The notes under the pieces were generated by a model. That model ran no database searches. It was not told where the DNA came from and worked only from the letters and a program-made list of their open reading frames with translations. 50,414 nt of DNA from Aestuariirhabdus haliotis (GTDB taxonomy: Bacteria > Pseudomonadota > Gammaproteobacteria > Pseudomonadales > Aestuariirhabdaceae), in contig NZ_JAKSDZ010000024.1 of the NCBI RefSeq assembly GCF_023509475.1, positions 1-50,414 on the forward strand, given 5' to 3'. Positions 11,733 through 21,007 of this stretch are shown here, piece after piece (position 1 is the first letter of the stretch; each line of letters starts with the position of its first letter). The position numbers and the translations under genes are program-made.

Positions 11733-12128
11733 GAAACAAAGTGAGTGCTTGATCTTGTGATAGCGCAGGGCGAGTGACAGGCAATGTTTCAGTTCCTCGA
11801 CGGGTAAGGTGTCTGAGATATCGAAAACAATGGCTCGATTGTCTTCATAATCAAACCGGTTGCCATAGAGTTCCCGAAAGGTGCTAATCAGGCGTGTCTG
11901 ACAGTGAAAAAGCAGGCGGTATTGTCTGGGGCGCTTTGATTTCCAGCCTATTCGAATGCTTGTACCACCCTGACAACGATAGCTGGGTTCACCCCATTTC
12001 AATGACTCTTCCAACGTCCCCAGGTTCTGTTCTTTGGCCAGCGTGAAAATAATCGTACGCAGCTCTATCAGCTGATGCCTGATAGGGTCAGGATAGCTTG
12101 CGAATACTTGGATAACGCTGGCGTTCAT
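11721..12128 (-). CDS. DUF1801 (YdhG-like) family protein
   Basis: A 135-residue soluble protein matching the DUF1801 pattern: helical start VIQVFASYPDPIRHQLIELR, then LEESLKWGEPSYRC, the usual W-G-x-P-x-Y core of the family, and a late IGWKSKRPRQYRLLFHC strand region. The family adopts a small alpha/beta fold and has no agreed biochemical function. Its stop overlaps the 13-nt word that recurs at two other gene ends in this window. It is separated from the upstream diguanylate cyclase gene orientation-wise only by 70 bp and may be independently transcribed. Confidence 0.8.
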   Translation of the reverse strand: MNASVIQVFASYPDPIRHQLIELRTIIFTLAKEQNLGTLEESLKWGEPSYRCQGGTSIRIGWKSKRPRQYRLLFHCQTRLISTFRELYGNRFDYEDNRAIVFDISDTLPVEELKHCLSLALRYHKIKHSLCFGHL

Positions 12129-12198
12129 AAAAGATTATCCTTAACGCGCCACGATGCTTGATACTCATTCGACATCAAGTACCCTGTAATGCTCGGCA

Positions 12199-14058
12199 TT
12201 ATGGGGTGTTTTCAATCAGGGCTTGAATCTGATTACGGCCGGATTCCTTGGCCTTATAAAGTGCCTGATCGGTTAATTCGAATAATGATTTTTGTTTTTG
12301 CACTCTGCTCGGAATAATGCTGGAGACACCAATACTGACCGTGACATGTAGCACCTCCTCAGCCAGTCGAAATGGAGTTACGACCACTTGCTGACGGATA
12401 CGTTCCGCTACCACACAGGCTCCCTGGTTATCGGTATCGGGTAATAAGAGGACAAACTCTTCTCCGCCAAAACGGGCCACCATATCTTGCGGGCGTGAGA
12501 GCTGGGATTGAATGGTTTCTGCAATCATCACCAGGCAGTCATCACCTACGGCGTGACCATGGTTATCGTTGAAATCTTTAAAATGATCAATGTCCAGTAG
12601 CAGCATCGCCAGTGGTTGCTGGTGGCGATAAGCCGCAGTGTAATATTGCTGAAAGACCTCATCGAAATGACGACGGTTTTTTAGCCCGGTCAAGGCATCG
12701 GTTGCACTGAGTTCGAGTAGCTGTTTATTAAGATCAGCCAGTTCTCGGGTTCGTTCTTCAACTCGTTGTTCCAGTAAGGTGTTGGCTTCGCGCTGAACCT
12801 TCAGCATTTGTTCCTGTGAGGCGCGAGCTTCACGTTCCTTTTCCAGAGATTCTTGCTGGGCAGCAAAGGTTTTCAATTTTTCTCGGTTAAGTCGGTCTGC
12901 CAGTGCTATCGACAATAAGATGATTTCCAGTGCCGAACCAATTTGGGTGGCGTTTTCGGTAAAAATATTTTGCGGCAAAATAGTAAATTTGTTGAGCGAT
13001 AAAACAATGCCTCCCGACAGCATAGAGATCCAGGCAAGGATAAAATATCGTGCTGATCTATCGCCACTCAACACCCTGGCGCCTGCCAGTATTAGTAGGC
13101 TTGAGCAAAAGATAATCGACAAAATGATGGTGGGTCGAATTAACACGGCGTAATCGACAAAAATAGAAATGAGCATAAGTCCCAGGGCGATAGCGACCAG
13201 GCTCGATAGATAGCGATAAGTCCATTTGTCATCGACGCGGGAAACAGACAGAAATTTCATCGCGAAGGTAATACCCGAGGCAACGGTGCCACCAAGGGCA
13301 AACACCATCGCACGATCATTCCAGGTCGTTGCATAGGGCCAGAGATATTGAAAGCTGAATCCGTTAATGCTGGCGATAAACATGGGGAGGCTAATGATAA
13401 AAGCAACGTAATACAGATAGACGCTTTCTTGCACTGCCCGGTATACGAACAGGCTGTAGAGCACCATCACCAGTGTAATACCGAAATAAATACCATGAAA
13501 AATGGTTCTTGATTGCGATACCGGATAATACTCCTGAGGATCCCAGATGGTCATGGGGACCTGGGTGGAGCTGCTGGTCTTGACCCGAACATAGACGGTG
13601 ATCATCTCTTGTGCATCCAGTTCGATAGGTACGAGGAAATTTCGGCTTATTAGAGGACGTTGATGAAAGGGTAATTTGTCGCCCATGGCGTGGTGAACGG
13701 TGGTTCCATCCGTTCGCTGCAGGTAAACGTCAAGGTAATCCAGTACCGAGTAAGAGAACTCTATCAGGCGGAAGGCCTTGTAATCATCAGGATTGATCAA
13801 GCGGTACCTGAGCCAGTAAGCCGAATCGGTATAGCCAAAATTCACCTGGTTGTCGTGATTTTTACGCCAGCGAGAGGCGGGTTGTTGAACAACCGATAGT
13901 AAATCGAGGCCAAGATTTGGATCCTCGATAAACTCGACATGAGGCGATACCTGTGTGCGTCCATTGGTAACGTCCAGGGCAGTCAGTTGCGTGGCATGGG
14001 CGATGACTGGTAGCAGCATAAAAGCCATGAGGCCCCAGAGGGTCAATAAGGTTCGCAT
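12199..14058 (-). CDS. 7TM sensor diguanylate cyclase (7TMR-DISM + GGDEF)
   Basis: A 619-residue membrane protein. Residues 1-22 are a signal peptide; about 30-170 form a 7TMR-DISMED2-type periplasmic carbohydrate-binding-like domain; about 180-385 hold seven transmembrane helices (7TMR-DISM); 390-450 is a coiled coil; about 450-615 is a GGDEF domain. The active-site motif is GGEEF (531-535). An RxxD product-inhibition site (RPQD) lies exactly five residues before it, so the enzyme should make c-di-GMP and be feedback-inhibited. The periplasmic ligand is unknown. Monocistronic, with no close partner. Confidence 0.93.
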   Translation of the reverse strand: MRTLLTLWGLMAFMLLPVIAHATQLTALDVTNGRTQVSPHVEFIEDPNLGLDLLSVVQQPASRWRKNHDNQVNFGYTDSAYWLRYRLINPDDYKAFRLIEFSYSVLDYLDVYLQRTDGTTVHHAMGDKLPFHQRPLISRNFLVPIELDAQEMITVYVRVKTSSSTQVPMTIWDPQEYYPVSQSRTIFHGIYFGITLVMVLYSLFVYRAVQESVYLYYVAFIISLPMFIASINGFSFQYLWPYATTWNDRAMVFALGGTVASGITFAMKFLSVSRVDDKWTYRYLSSLVAIALGLMLISIFVDYAVLIRPTIILSIIFCSSLLILAGARVLSGDRSARYFILAWISMLSGGIVLSLNKFTILPQNIFTENATQIGSALEIILLSIALADRLNREKLKTFAAQQESLEKEREARASQEQMLKVQREANTLLEQRVEERTRELADLNKQLLELSATDALTGLKNRRHFDEVFQQYYTAAYRHQQPLAMLLLDIDHFKDFNDNHGHAVGDDCLVMIAETIQSQLSRPQDMVARFGGEEFVLLLPDTDNQGACVVAERIRQQVVVTPFRLAEEVLHVTVSIGVSSIIPSRVQKQKSLFELTDQALYKAKESGRNQIQALIENTP

Positions 14059-14249
14059 GTTATCGTTGTTGGTTGCGTAATCGGGGCTGGAAACACAGCG
14101 AACTTCATTAAGTCCGCTTAGGTTCAGTGTAGCGTCTGCCAGAATGGGGTCAAAACGGTCGGATCACACGAAGGACAGCATGGGTTTTATGCTACGGAAG
14201 CTCAACCTGCTGGTGCCTCCAGAAGGGCGAGATATATGAGGCAACGCTC

Positions 14250-14561
14250 TTACAAGTTGCCAACCATTGAGCGGGTGCGTTGGCGAATTCTGCTCAGGCT
14301 ATGCCAGAGCACCTGTCGGCAGCCGGCCTCCATCAACCAGTAATACCAATCGAACGATTTCTTTTGGCGGACTCTGGGCTCTGGTTGCCAGGCGGGTTGG
14401 GCGGGAGTTGAGACATCTTGTTGAGCCTGTTGCCGGCGTCGCTCTTCGGCGGCATTGGCTACTTCGGTAAAGCGAGACAGATTGCGGGCATCGAAAATAG
14501 GGATCTTCGAAAGAGGCGAAGATCGAGTAGCGGACTGGTGGCTTTTGGGAGTGCTGCACAT
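14250..14561 (-). CDS. Small protein of unknown function
   Basis: A possible 103-residue protein that I do not recognise. It is rich in polar and basic residues, with a coiled-coil-like stretch (VANAAEERRRQQAQQD) and a C-terminal WYYWLMEAGCRQVLWHSL segment. ATG 14561 is preceded by GGAGAATCCC, a reasonable ribosome binding site, and is preferred over 14573. It lies between queD and the diguanylate cyclase on the same strand. Opposing plus-strand frames in the same place are less convincing. The call as a gene is tentative. Confidence 0.45.
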   Translation of the reverse strand: MCSTPKSHQSATRSSPLSKIPIFDARNLSRFTEVANAAEERRRQQAQQDVSTPAQPAWQPEPRVRQKKSFDWYYWLMEAGCRQVLWHSLSRIRQRTRSMVGNL

Positions 14562-14651
14562 GGGATTCTCCATGTCAGGCCATCCATAGCCGTGGAAACA
14601 GACTGCTTGGGGCTTTGAGTGCTATTTTCTGCGATGGTTCCCGATCTTCGG

Positions 14652-15008
14652 TCAATGACCGTTATAAACGCAGCCGCAAGTACAGGTTTCCTTGACCTCA
14701 ATACGGCTTAGCAGGGCCAGGTTGGGTTTCAATTGTTGCCAAATCCAACGGGCCAGGTTTTCGCTGGTCGGGTTTTCCAGCCCCTCGATATCGTTCAGGT
14801 AATAGTGGTCGAGACGGTCGTAGATTGGCTTGAAGGCTGTTTTCAGGTCGGCAAAATCGACAATCCAGCCGGTATGAGGGTCAACTTCACCGCAGACCAC
14901 AATACGGACCTGGAATGAATGGCCGTGCAGGCGCCCGCACTTATGGCCTTCGGGGACGTTGGGGAGCTGGTGAGCGGCTTCAAAGGTAAAGTCTTTATAG
15001 ATTTCCAT
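14652..15008 (-). CDS. queD: QueD, 6-carboxy-5,6,7,8-tetrahydropterin synthase
   Basis: A 118-residue T-fold enzyme converting 7,8-dihydroneopterin triphosphate to 6-carboxytetrahydropterin in the pathway to preQ0 and queuosine. Zinc ligands H13, H28 and H30 (in GRLHGHSF) and catalytic C24 are visible. Length is typical. Its ATG overlaps the queE stop by one base (TAATG), so translation is coupled. It is third in queC-queE-queD. Confidence 0.95.
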   Translation of the reverse strand: MEIYKDFTFEAAHQLPNVPEGHKCGRLHGHSFQVRIVVCGEVDPHTGWIVDFADLKTAFKPIYDRLDHYYLNDIEGLENPTSENLARWIWQQLKPNLALLSRIEVKETCTCGCVYNGH

Positions 15009-15661
15009 TACTCAATGCCTACTATCTTGTGGGTCTGCAGGCTCAGTCGCCATTGCGGGTGATTCAGGCAATAGTCGATAGTGGCCTGTTGGCTGTTGCC
15101 GCAGTTTTGAACCAGGTCGACGCCTTCAGGGGAGGCCATCGGCTGCAGGAAAAAATGGTGAAACGACAGGGCCGTGAAGCGTTCGGGTAATGCATTGGCC
15201 TGAGGATAGACCAGTTTGAGTTCATCCCCTTCGGTAATGACCAGTTGGCTGCTGCCTTTGGGGCTGACGCAGATCCAGTCGATACCGGCGGGCAGTGGTC
15301 GGGTGCCGTTGGTTTCTATGGCGACCTCAAAGCCTTCTTCGTGCAAAGCGCTCACCAGCGCTTCATCCAGTTGCAATGCGGGTTCTCCGCCCGTACAGAT
15401 GACGTAGGGAGTCCCTTCTTGGGTGTCGGGCCAGAACGCCTTAAGGTGCCGACCAAGCGATTGGGGCGTGGAAAATTTACCGCCTTGCTGGCCGTCGCTG
15501 CCAATGAAGTCGGTATCGCAGAAATCGCAGATGGCGCCGGCGCGATCCTGTTCGCGGCCGGACCACAGATTGCAGCCAGTGAAGCGGCAGAAGACCGCCG
15601 GACGGCCGCTATGGGCACCTTCACCTTGCAGGGAATAAAACGCTTCTTTGATGCTGTACAT
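15008..15661 (-). CDS. queE: QueE, 7-carboxy-7-deazaguanine synthase (radical SAM)
   Basis: A 217-residue radical SAM enzyme making 7-carboxy-7-deazaguanine. The iron-sulfur cluster motif is the variant CX14CX2C seen in the gammaproteobacterial QueE type ([11 protein letters not shown] onward to CDFC), not CX3CX2C. CTGGEPAL marks the SAM-binding region. I start at ATG 15661 ([15 protein letters not shown]), the family N-terminus; the longer frame would run into queC. It lies 17 bp after queC and overlaps queD. Confidence 0.94.
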   Translation of the reverse strand: MYSIKEAFYSLQGEGAHSGRPAVFCRFTGCNLWSGREQDRAGAICDFCDTDFIGSDGQQGGKFSTPQSLGRHLKAFWPDTQEGTPYVICTGGEPALQLDEALVSALHEEGFEVAIETNGTRPLPAGIDWICVSPKGSSQLVITEGDELKLVYPQANALPERFTALSFHHFFLQPMASPEGVDLVQNCGNSQQATIDYCLNHPQWRLSLQTHKIVGIE

Positions 15662-15678
15662 GGGAATGGAATTTCCGC

Positions 15679-16338
15679 CTATTCGTAGGGCAGCGGGTCG
15701 GTAGTGCGGTTGTGCTCGAACGCTTCCAGGCGCTCGACGCAGGAACCGCATTTGCCGCAGGCGCGTTCGCGGCCGTTGTAGCAGGTCCAGGTGTCAGCAT
15801 AATTCAGTCCCCGCTCCAAGCCCCAGCGCAGGATGTCTATTTTGTTTTGCTCCAGAAAGGGGCTGACAATCTCAACGGCTTCGAAGTTGGCAATACGAGT
15901 CACGTCGTTCATGGCGTGGACAAACTCGGGACGGCAATCGGGGTAGATGGTGTGGTCTCCGGAGTGGGCGCCATAAAACACCTGATCGGCACCGATCGAA
16001 ACGGCATAGCCTACCGCTAGCGAGAGCAGAATCATGTTCCGGTTGGGGACCACCGTGCTTTTCATGTTGTCGGCGCTGTAGTGGCCTTCGGCAACATCGA
16101 TATCGTCCGAGGTCAGGGATGAACCCTGCAGCAAGACGTTGATCGCGGTGATATCGGTGATCAGGTGTGGAAGAGCCAACTGTTCACAGACTCGGCGGGC
16201 GTATTCGAGCTCGCGCTGATGACGCTGACCGTAGTTAAAGCTGAGCGCATACACCTCGAAGCCTTCTTCTATGGCTCTGTGCAGTACGGTAAAGGAGTCC
16301 ATTCCCCCGGAATAGATAACGACAACTTTTTGTTTCAT
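15679..16338 (-). CDS. queC: QueC, 7-cyano-7-deazaguanine (preQ0) synthase
   Basis: A 219-residue ATP-dependent enzyme converting 7-carboxy-7-deazaguanine to preQ0. The PP-loop motif SGGMDS is at residues 10-15. The zinc site is in the C-terminal cysteine cluster RACGKCGSC with an upstream Cys in WTCYNGRE. First gene of the queCED operon. I looked for a preQ1 riboswitch in the leader (16339-16500) and could not see one. Confidence 0.96.
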   Translation of the reverse strand: MKQKVVVIYSGGMDSFTVLHRAIEEGFEVYALSFNYGQRHQRELEYARRVCEQLALPHLITDITAINVLLQGSSLTSDDIDVAEGHYSADNMKSTVVPNRNMILLSLAVGYAVSIGADQVFYGAHSGDHTIYPDCRPEFVHAMNDVTRIANFEAVEIVSPFLEQNKIDILRWGLERGLNYADTWTCYNGRERACGKCGSCVERLEAFEHNRTTDPLPYE

Positions 16339-16525
16339 AGGAGACCTGCCAGGGAAAAATACCCGATGCTCTTTGTCACGCTTAAACGGGGTCGCACGGG
16401 TTCAAGTCGGCGCATTCTAGCCGATAGCCTGCTCAAAATCGATGTTAAGGATAAGGTCGTTGCGGCTGGGCAAAACGCGCGATCTGTGATGCACTAGCGC
16501 TCTTGGAATACTCAGGAGTTAAGCA

Positions 16526-17995
16526 ATGGGCAAAGGAGTGCGGGGCTTGATCGACAACCTGTGGATGGGTTGGTGTTTGTTGTCGCTTCGTCCGCTCAGT
16601 CAGGCCAGATTAGCGCTTTCAATCGATCAGCTGATTGCCTTGCTGGCGCTGGATCTGGTGTTACAGATTGCCAGTGAATGGTGGCAGGCACCAGCAGCGG
16701 CAGAATTCAACAGTTGGTCATTGCTCTACAATGCCAGCAGTTGGGTGCTTTTGGGCTTGTCTGCCTGGCTGGTCACCCGTGTATTGAGGCACCCTGAGCA
16801 GCTGATGCGAGTGCTGGTGGGGGTAGTGGCACTGCTCCCTTTCCTGCAGCTGTTGCAGTGGTTGGCAAACCTTGCGGGTGAGTCGGCGCTGGCCTTTGAC
16901 GCATTGCCCCTGTTGGTGATGATCGTAGCGTTGTTGGCGTTATGGTTAGCGCCTGCTCGGCTGCTGCATTTCTATGGCGTGGGACCCTGGCGGTCACTGT
17001 TGGCTAGCCTGTCTTTGTTGCTGTTATGGCTCCCGGTGGGTTTCAGTTATGCCCCCTACCAAGGGTTTTGGCTAGAGCCGTACGATGACTCCTATGTCGA
17101 GGCGCCAAGCCCATATGCCCCGCTGGATGAAGAAACCCTGTTCTCGTTACAGCCACAACGCCTGGAAAACAGTCTTGAGCAATTGAAACCCCAACGTGCG
17201 GGTGTCACTGATCTGTATTTTCTGGCTTTTGCACCCTATGCCGAACAGGATGTCTTTCTCAGTGAAATCAATATTATTCGCGCACTAATGGAGCGACGTT
17301 TTGACACTGAAGGGCGCTCATTGTCGTTGGTTAACCATCGCGATACCTTTATGCAGCAACCCCTGGCCACTGTGACCAACTTGCGTCTGGCGCTGCAGGC
17401 CCTGAGCCAGGTGATGGATCCGGAAGAAGATGTTCTGGTGCTGTATCTGACCTCTCACGGTTCCCGGGATCATGAGCTGGCCGCCGAGTTTGGCCAGCTG
17501 CCTTTGACCCAGTTAACGCCATCGTCGCTGTCGGAGTTGCTTGAGCAATCCGGGATTCGCTGGCGAGCCGTTATGGTGTCGGCCTGCTTTGCGGGAGGTT
17601 ACCTGCCGACGCTAATCAATGACAACAGTTTTGTTGCGGTGGCGGCGGCGGCCGATCGTACCTCATTCGGTTGCGGTAACGACAATGATATGACCTACTT
17701 CGGTAATGCGCTGTTTCGGGAACAGCTCAGCACCGAGTTTTCCCTGGCCACGGCGATGGAGCAGGCGCAGCGCTCGATACTGGCCCGCGAACAGCGTGAG
17801 GAATTAACACCATCGCAACCGGCGTTCCACCTGGGAGAGTCTATGGCCGACAAGTGGCAGCAGTTGGCAAAACGCCTGCAGCACCAGAAATGGTTGGCCT
17901 GCGAACCTGAAACAGCTAGCCCGTCCACGGCCGAGGGAGCAAGTCTGAACCCGGTCTGCGATGACCTGAACAACGAAGCGAAGAGGTTGAAATGA
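16526..17995 (+). CDS. Membrane protein with a C13 (legumain-like) cysteine peptidase domain
   Basis: A 489-residue protein. The N-terminal part has about five or six transmembrane helices (roughly 28-180). Residues about 210-430 resemble peptidase family C13, the caspase-like fold of legumain and GPI transamidase: catalytic His in YLTSHGS (H311) and catalytic Cys in VSACFAGG (C354), each after a hydrophobic strand as expected. Family members often cut after asparagine, but bacterial versions are uncharacterised. A clear AGGAG site precedes ATG 16526. It overlaps the downstream asparaginase gene by 4 bp (ATGA), implying translational coupling. Confidence 0.85.
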   Translation: MGKGVRGLIDNLWMGWCLLSLRPLSQARLALSIDQLIALLALDLVLQIASEWWQAPAAAEFNSWSLLYNASSWVLLGLSAWLVTRVLRHPEQLMRVLVGVVALLPFLQLLQWLANLAGESALAFDALPLLVMIVALLALWLAPARLLHFYGVGPWRSLLASLSLLLLWLPVGFSYAPYQGFWLEPYDDSYVEAPSPYAPLDEETLFSLQPQRLENSLEQLKPQRAGVTDLYFLAFAPYAEQDVFLSEINIIRALMERRFDTEGRSLSLVNHRDTFMQQPLATVTNLRLALQALSQVMDPEEDVLVLYLTSHGSRDHELAAEFGQLPLTQLTPSSLSELLEQSGIRWRAVMVSACFAGGYLPTLINDNSFVAVAAAADRTSFGCGNDNDMTYFGNALFREQLSTEFSLATAMEQAQRSILAREQREELTPSQPAFHLGESMADKWQQLAKRLQHQKWLACEPETASPSTAEGASLNPVCDDLNNEAKRLK

Positions 17996-18996
17996 CAACG
18001 AATCCGACTCTGGTAGAGGTGGTCCGTGGCGATATTGTTGAGAGTCGTCATGTTGGTCGTGCGGTGGTAATGGATGCTCAGGGGCAGGTGCGCTGGAGTT
18101 GTGGTGACATCGAAGAGTTAACCTATCCGCGTTCGGCTCTTAAGGCGTTTCAGGCCTTGCCCATGGTGGCCAGCGGTGCTGCCGATCGATACGGTTTCAG
18201 CGATCAACAATTGGCCTTGGCATGCGCCTCCCATAACGGAGAAGTCTCTCACCATGACTGCGCGGCGGCCATGCTGGAGCAGTTGACATTGGATGCCGAA
18301 GACCTGGAGTGCGGTTGGCATTGGCCGATGAGTGACGTCGCGACCCGGGAGCTGGTTGCCCAGGGTATTACTCCCGACGCCTTGCATAACAATTGCTCGG
18401 GCAAGCACTGTGGCATGCTGGCGCTGGCTAGCCATCAGGGTTGGCCTACCCGGGGTTATGTGGAACTGGATCACCCGGTCCAGCAATCGATTCGTAAGGC
18501 CATTGAAGTCTGCTGGGGAGTGGATCTGGAACGGGCCCCGGTTGCCCTCGATGGTTGCAGTGCGCCCATCTGGGCGGTTCCGCTGCGAGCCCTGGCGCAG
18601 GGTTTTGCTCGCTTGGCTGCCCCCGCCTCCTTGCCTGATCAATATCAGGCCGCCGCGACCCGATTGCTCAACGCCTGCCTGCAACACCCTTGGTACGTCG
18701 CGGGCAGTGATCGTTTCTGCAGTCGGTTGATGACCGAGCTGGGTGATCAGGTGTTTGTAAAATTGGGCGCAGAGGGTGTCTATGTGGCGGCTATCCCGAG
18801 CAGAGCCTTAGGGGTGGCGGTGAAGGTGGATTCCGGTGATATCAAAGCCGTCGAAGTGGCGATTGCCAATGTGCTGGCCAGGTTGGGACTGCCCGTGAGC
18901 GGAGCCTTCACCCGCCCGGATATTCGTAACCGCAAACAACGATTGACCGGACATTACCAGGCGGCCACAGCGTTGAGCAGCCCTCTGGCGCTCTGA
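17992..18996 (+). CDS. Asparaginase II family protein (PF06089 type)
   Basis: A 334-residue protein of the thermolabile asparaginase II family found in Rhizobium and many bacteria, unrelated to the classic EcA II fold. Family marks include VEVVRGDIVESRH, YPRSALKAFQALP, CASHNGE, NCSGKHCGMLA and LDGCSAPIWAVPL. Predicted cytoplasmic hydrolysis of L-asparagine to aspartate and ammonia. Its start codon overlaps the stop of the membrane C13 peptidase gene, so the two are co-translated. Confidence 0.9.
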   Translation: MTTNPTLVEVVRGDIVESRHVGRAVVMDAQGQVRWSCGDIEELTYPRSALKAFQALPMVASGAADRYGFSDQQLALACASHNGEVSHHDCAAAMLEQLTLDAEDLECGWHWPMSDVATRELVAQGITPDALHNNCSGKHCGMLALASHQGWPTRGYVELDHPVQQSIRKAIEVCWGVDLERAPVALDGCSAPIWAVPLRALAQGFARLAAPASLPDQYQAAATRLLNACLQHPWYVAGSDRFCSRLMTELGDQVFVKLGAEGVYVAAIPSRALGVAVKVDSGDIKAVEVAIANVLARLGLPVSGAFTRPDIRNRKQRLTGHYQAATALSSPLAL

Positions 18997-19114
18997 AGCG
19001 AGTGGGGGGTGAACATCGCAGGCCTCCAGATCGCTGATCTTGTGAAACCGGTGGCGGACACTGGGAACTCCAGTGCCATAGGAGTATGCTAGCGGGTTGA
19101 TGATATTTTAGGCA

Positions 19115-19471
19115 GTGTCCACCGTGAAACACCCACCGAGTAAACAAGAGATGCGTCAGCAACTGCAGCGAGAGATGGACGCCTTTCTCTCCGGTGGCGG
19201 CCAGGTGGATGAGATTCCCCGCGGGCAATCGGCGATTGCTCCCGGTGAGATACCCCCCGGGATGAGTCGCAGCATTCCGTCCAGTGGTCCGAAAAGCAAG
19301 CGTGAATCCTTGCTGCATGTGACCCAGGCGATTGACGAACGGCGGCGCCTGAAAGCCGAGAACAAGCGCCGTGCAACACCCCTGAAAACTAATCGCAGTC
19401 CGCGCAAAGTGCCGGTTTACGACGACTTCGGTGAAGTGATTCGCTGGGAGTGGCGGGCTCCCAAAGAATAA
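19115..19471 (+). CDS. Small basic protein with a SutA-like motif
   Basis: A 118-residue hydrophilic protein. Its N-terminal EMDAFLSGGGQVDEIP resembles the conserved core of SutA, the small RNA polymerase-binding regulator of Pseudomonas (pattern M-x-x-FL-x-x-GG-x-V-x-EI), but the acidic N-terminus of SutA is absent and the rest is basic. I therefore call it SutA-like, not SutA. The end (VYDDFGEVIRWEW) looks structured and is a good conserved-gene sign. The start is uncertain: GTG 19115 or GTG 19124. Confidence 0.6.
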   Translation: MSTVKHPPSKQEMRQQLQREMDAFLSGGGQVDEIPRGQSAIAPGEIPPGMSRSIPSSGPKSKRESLLHVTQAIDERRRLKAENKRRATPLKTNRSPRKVPVYDDFGEVIRWEWRAPKE

Positions 19472-19541
19472 GGCCGAAAACTTTGATCGTAGCAGGCCTC
19501 ATGACCTCCTGTGCCAAGGGGGCATGGCGCCCGCTGATCCG

Positions 19542-19553
19542 ATCAGAGGTGCC
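19542..19553 (-). repeat. Copy 2 of the GGCACCTCTGAT 3'-end motif
   Basis: Immediately after the bacteriohemerythrin stop on the minus strand; identical over 12 bp to copies at 11720 and 50324. Confidence 0.6.
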
Positions 19554-20009
19554 TTAGCCAAAGAAACGGTGCAATGAACGGGATAACCAGCCCTCGTGTT
19601 CGTGCCTCATTTTGCGCTGGTAAGCTTGCACGGTCTGAACGTAATCACCGTCTTCGCTCTGGATATGATTGATCAACCATTTGCGCAGGGTGATCAGCAA
19701 CTCTTCGGCCACGTCCTGGCCCTCTTCGTGACGTTTGGCAAAGCGATCTACCCGGCTAATGAAGAGTTCGTGCACTTTTTTGTGCGGGGCGCAAAATGAG
19801 TAGCCAGCCTGCTCCATCAGGGCTTCCTCGAAGGCAAAATGGGAGATTGTGTAGTCCACCACCTCGTTGATCACATCGCCGACTTTCGACCGACTGTGTT
19901 TTTCGTGGGCGTCCTGCAGTTGGTTGATGTAATAAACGATCCGCTTGTGTTGCTCGTCGATGACCTCAATGCCTGTGTCCAGTTCGCTGAGCCACTGTAA
20001 TTTTTCCAT
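19554..20009 (-). CDS. Bacteriohemerythrin
   Basis: A 151-residue single-domain hemerythrin, a four-helix bundle binding O2 at a non-haem di-iron site. All ligand positions are present: H21, H57, E61, H76, H80, H115 and D120. The 20-residue C-terminal tail is amphipathic. Such proteins deliver or sense O2, and some bind NO, which would fit a denitrifier, but no link is visible from context. It is monocistronic with a 265-bp divergent region upstream. Confidence 0.95.
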   Translation of the reverse strand: MEKLQWLSELDTGIEVIDEQHKRIVYYINQLQDAHEKHSRSKVGDVINEVVDYTISHFAFEEALMEQAGYSFCAPHKKVHELFISRVDRFAKRHEEGQDVAEELLITLRKWLINHIQSEDGDYVQTVQAYQRKMRHEHEGWLSRSLHRFFG

Positions 20010-20274
20010 CGTATTGTCCTTTTTCCGGGGTCAGCCCATCGACCATGGGACGACCTGTTCCTACTGAGTTCTCTGGCGGCTCACTATAGGTAGGCTGAAG
20101 AGTCGTTGTTTTGATATATGTTAATTTTTCTGGAAGTAAGATGAGAAAAAAATCATATGAAGTCGGAAAGCTTTTGGTTGCAGATGGGCTCACAGGACAC
20201 TGATTTGGAGCAGTTACAATTCTCTATTGGCACTGCTACAGTGATTGTTTTAGAAACCGTGCCGGGGGCACGCT

Positions 20275-20664
20275 ATGAGCGATCAACGCCAACCTGATTT
20301 TCCCAAAGATGCCCGGTTTGTTATGGACCCGGTTTCTCCCGATGAGAGTAAGCGCCTGACGATTATCTATGCGCTTTATGCGGCTTCGTTCTTTGTCGGC
20401 ATCACCTTTTTTGCTGCTTTATTGCTCAATGTGCTGTGGAAGCCCGAGTTTCGCAGCGAGTTGTCCCGCATTCATGCGCGATGGCAGCTGCGCAGCGGCC
20501 TGTTTGCCTTGCTGTGGGGGGTGATAGGCGGCATCAGCCTGTTATTTCTGGTGGGTTGGCTGATTATTGGGCTGGCAGGTATCTGGTTGATTTATCGCCT
20601 GGTGCGGGGTTGGTTGGCGTTATCTGATCAGCAGCCCCCCAAACCCGGGTTTGGTCTATCTTAA
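20275..20664 (+). CDS. Small membrane protein, COG3671/DUF4870-like
   Basis: A 129-residue protein with two or three hydrophobic segments (about 30-55, 78-100 and 100-112) and the family pattern of YALYAASFFVGIT, ARWQLRSGLFALLW and IYRLVRGWLALSD. No function is known for the family. The ribosome binding site (GGGGG) lies inside a short inverted repeat GTGCC-GGG-GGCAC just before the start, which could limit translation. Confidence 0.82.
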   Translation: MSDQRQPDFPKDARFVMDPVSPDESKRLTIIYALYAASFFVGITFFAALLLNVLWKPEFRSELSRIHARWQLRSGLFALLWGVIGGISLLFLVGWLIIGLAGIWLIYRLVRGWLALSDQQPPKPGFGLS

Positions 20665-20684
20665 TAGGATCCAAGGAGTAGAGA

Positions 20685-20924
20685 ATGCCATTATCAACAA
20701 GTTTGTATGAAGAGATTCGACTGTTATTGCAATTCAGCCCGGACAGTGCGCAGGAGGGTATCAAGGTGCATCATGAGGCGGCCCAGGAATTGGTGGATGC
20801 CGCCCAGAGATTATTTGACAAGGGTTTGATCGACAGACACGACGGTGGCTATTTGACGGACCGTGGGCTAGAGGCGGTACAGCACGCACGGTCGTTGATC
20901 GGCCTGTTGTCGAAGGAAAGCTGA
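20685..20924 (+). CDS. TIGR02647 family protein
   Basis: A 79-residue protein matching the TIGR02647 family of gammaproteobacteria, with features such as QEGIKVHHEAA, AAQRLFDKGLI and DGGYLTDRG. The shape suggests a small winged-helix-like fold, but no role has been shown. A strong AAGGAG site supports ATG 20685. It is 20 bp after the membrane protein gene, so the two are probably co-transcribed, ending at the terminator that follows. Confidence 0.88.
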   Translation: MPLSTSLYEEIRLLLQFSPDSAQEGIKVHHEAAQELVDAAQRLFDKGLIDRHDGGYLTDRGLEAVQHARSLIGLLSKES

Positions 20925-20941
20925 GTCCTGTTGCCAGTTGG

Positions 20942-20971
20942 AAAACGGGCCGCAATCTAGCGGCCCGTTTT
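20942..20971. terminator. Bidirectional terminator (TIGR02647 gene / msrAB)
   Basis: Perfect stem CGGGCCGC / GCGGCCCG with loop AATCTA, flanked by A4 and T4. Serves converging genes on both strands. Confidence 0.88.
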
Positions 20972-21007
20972 GGTTTTCTGATAAGAACTCCCATTTGGTG
21001 TCATGCC

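Noticed and set aside
16339-16525. Possible preQ1 riboswitch before queC
   Set aside because: No recognisable preQ1 aptamer (stem plus A-rich tail) could be traced on the minus strand.
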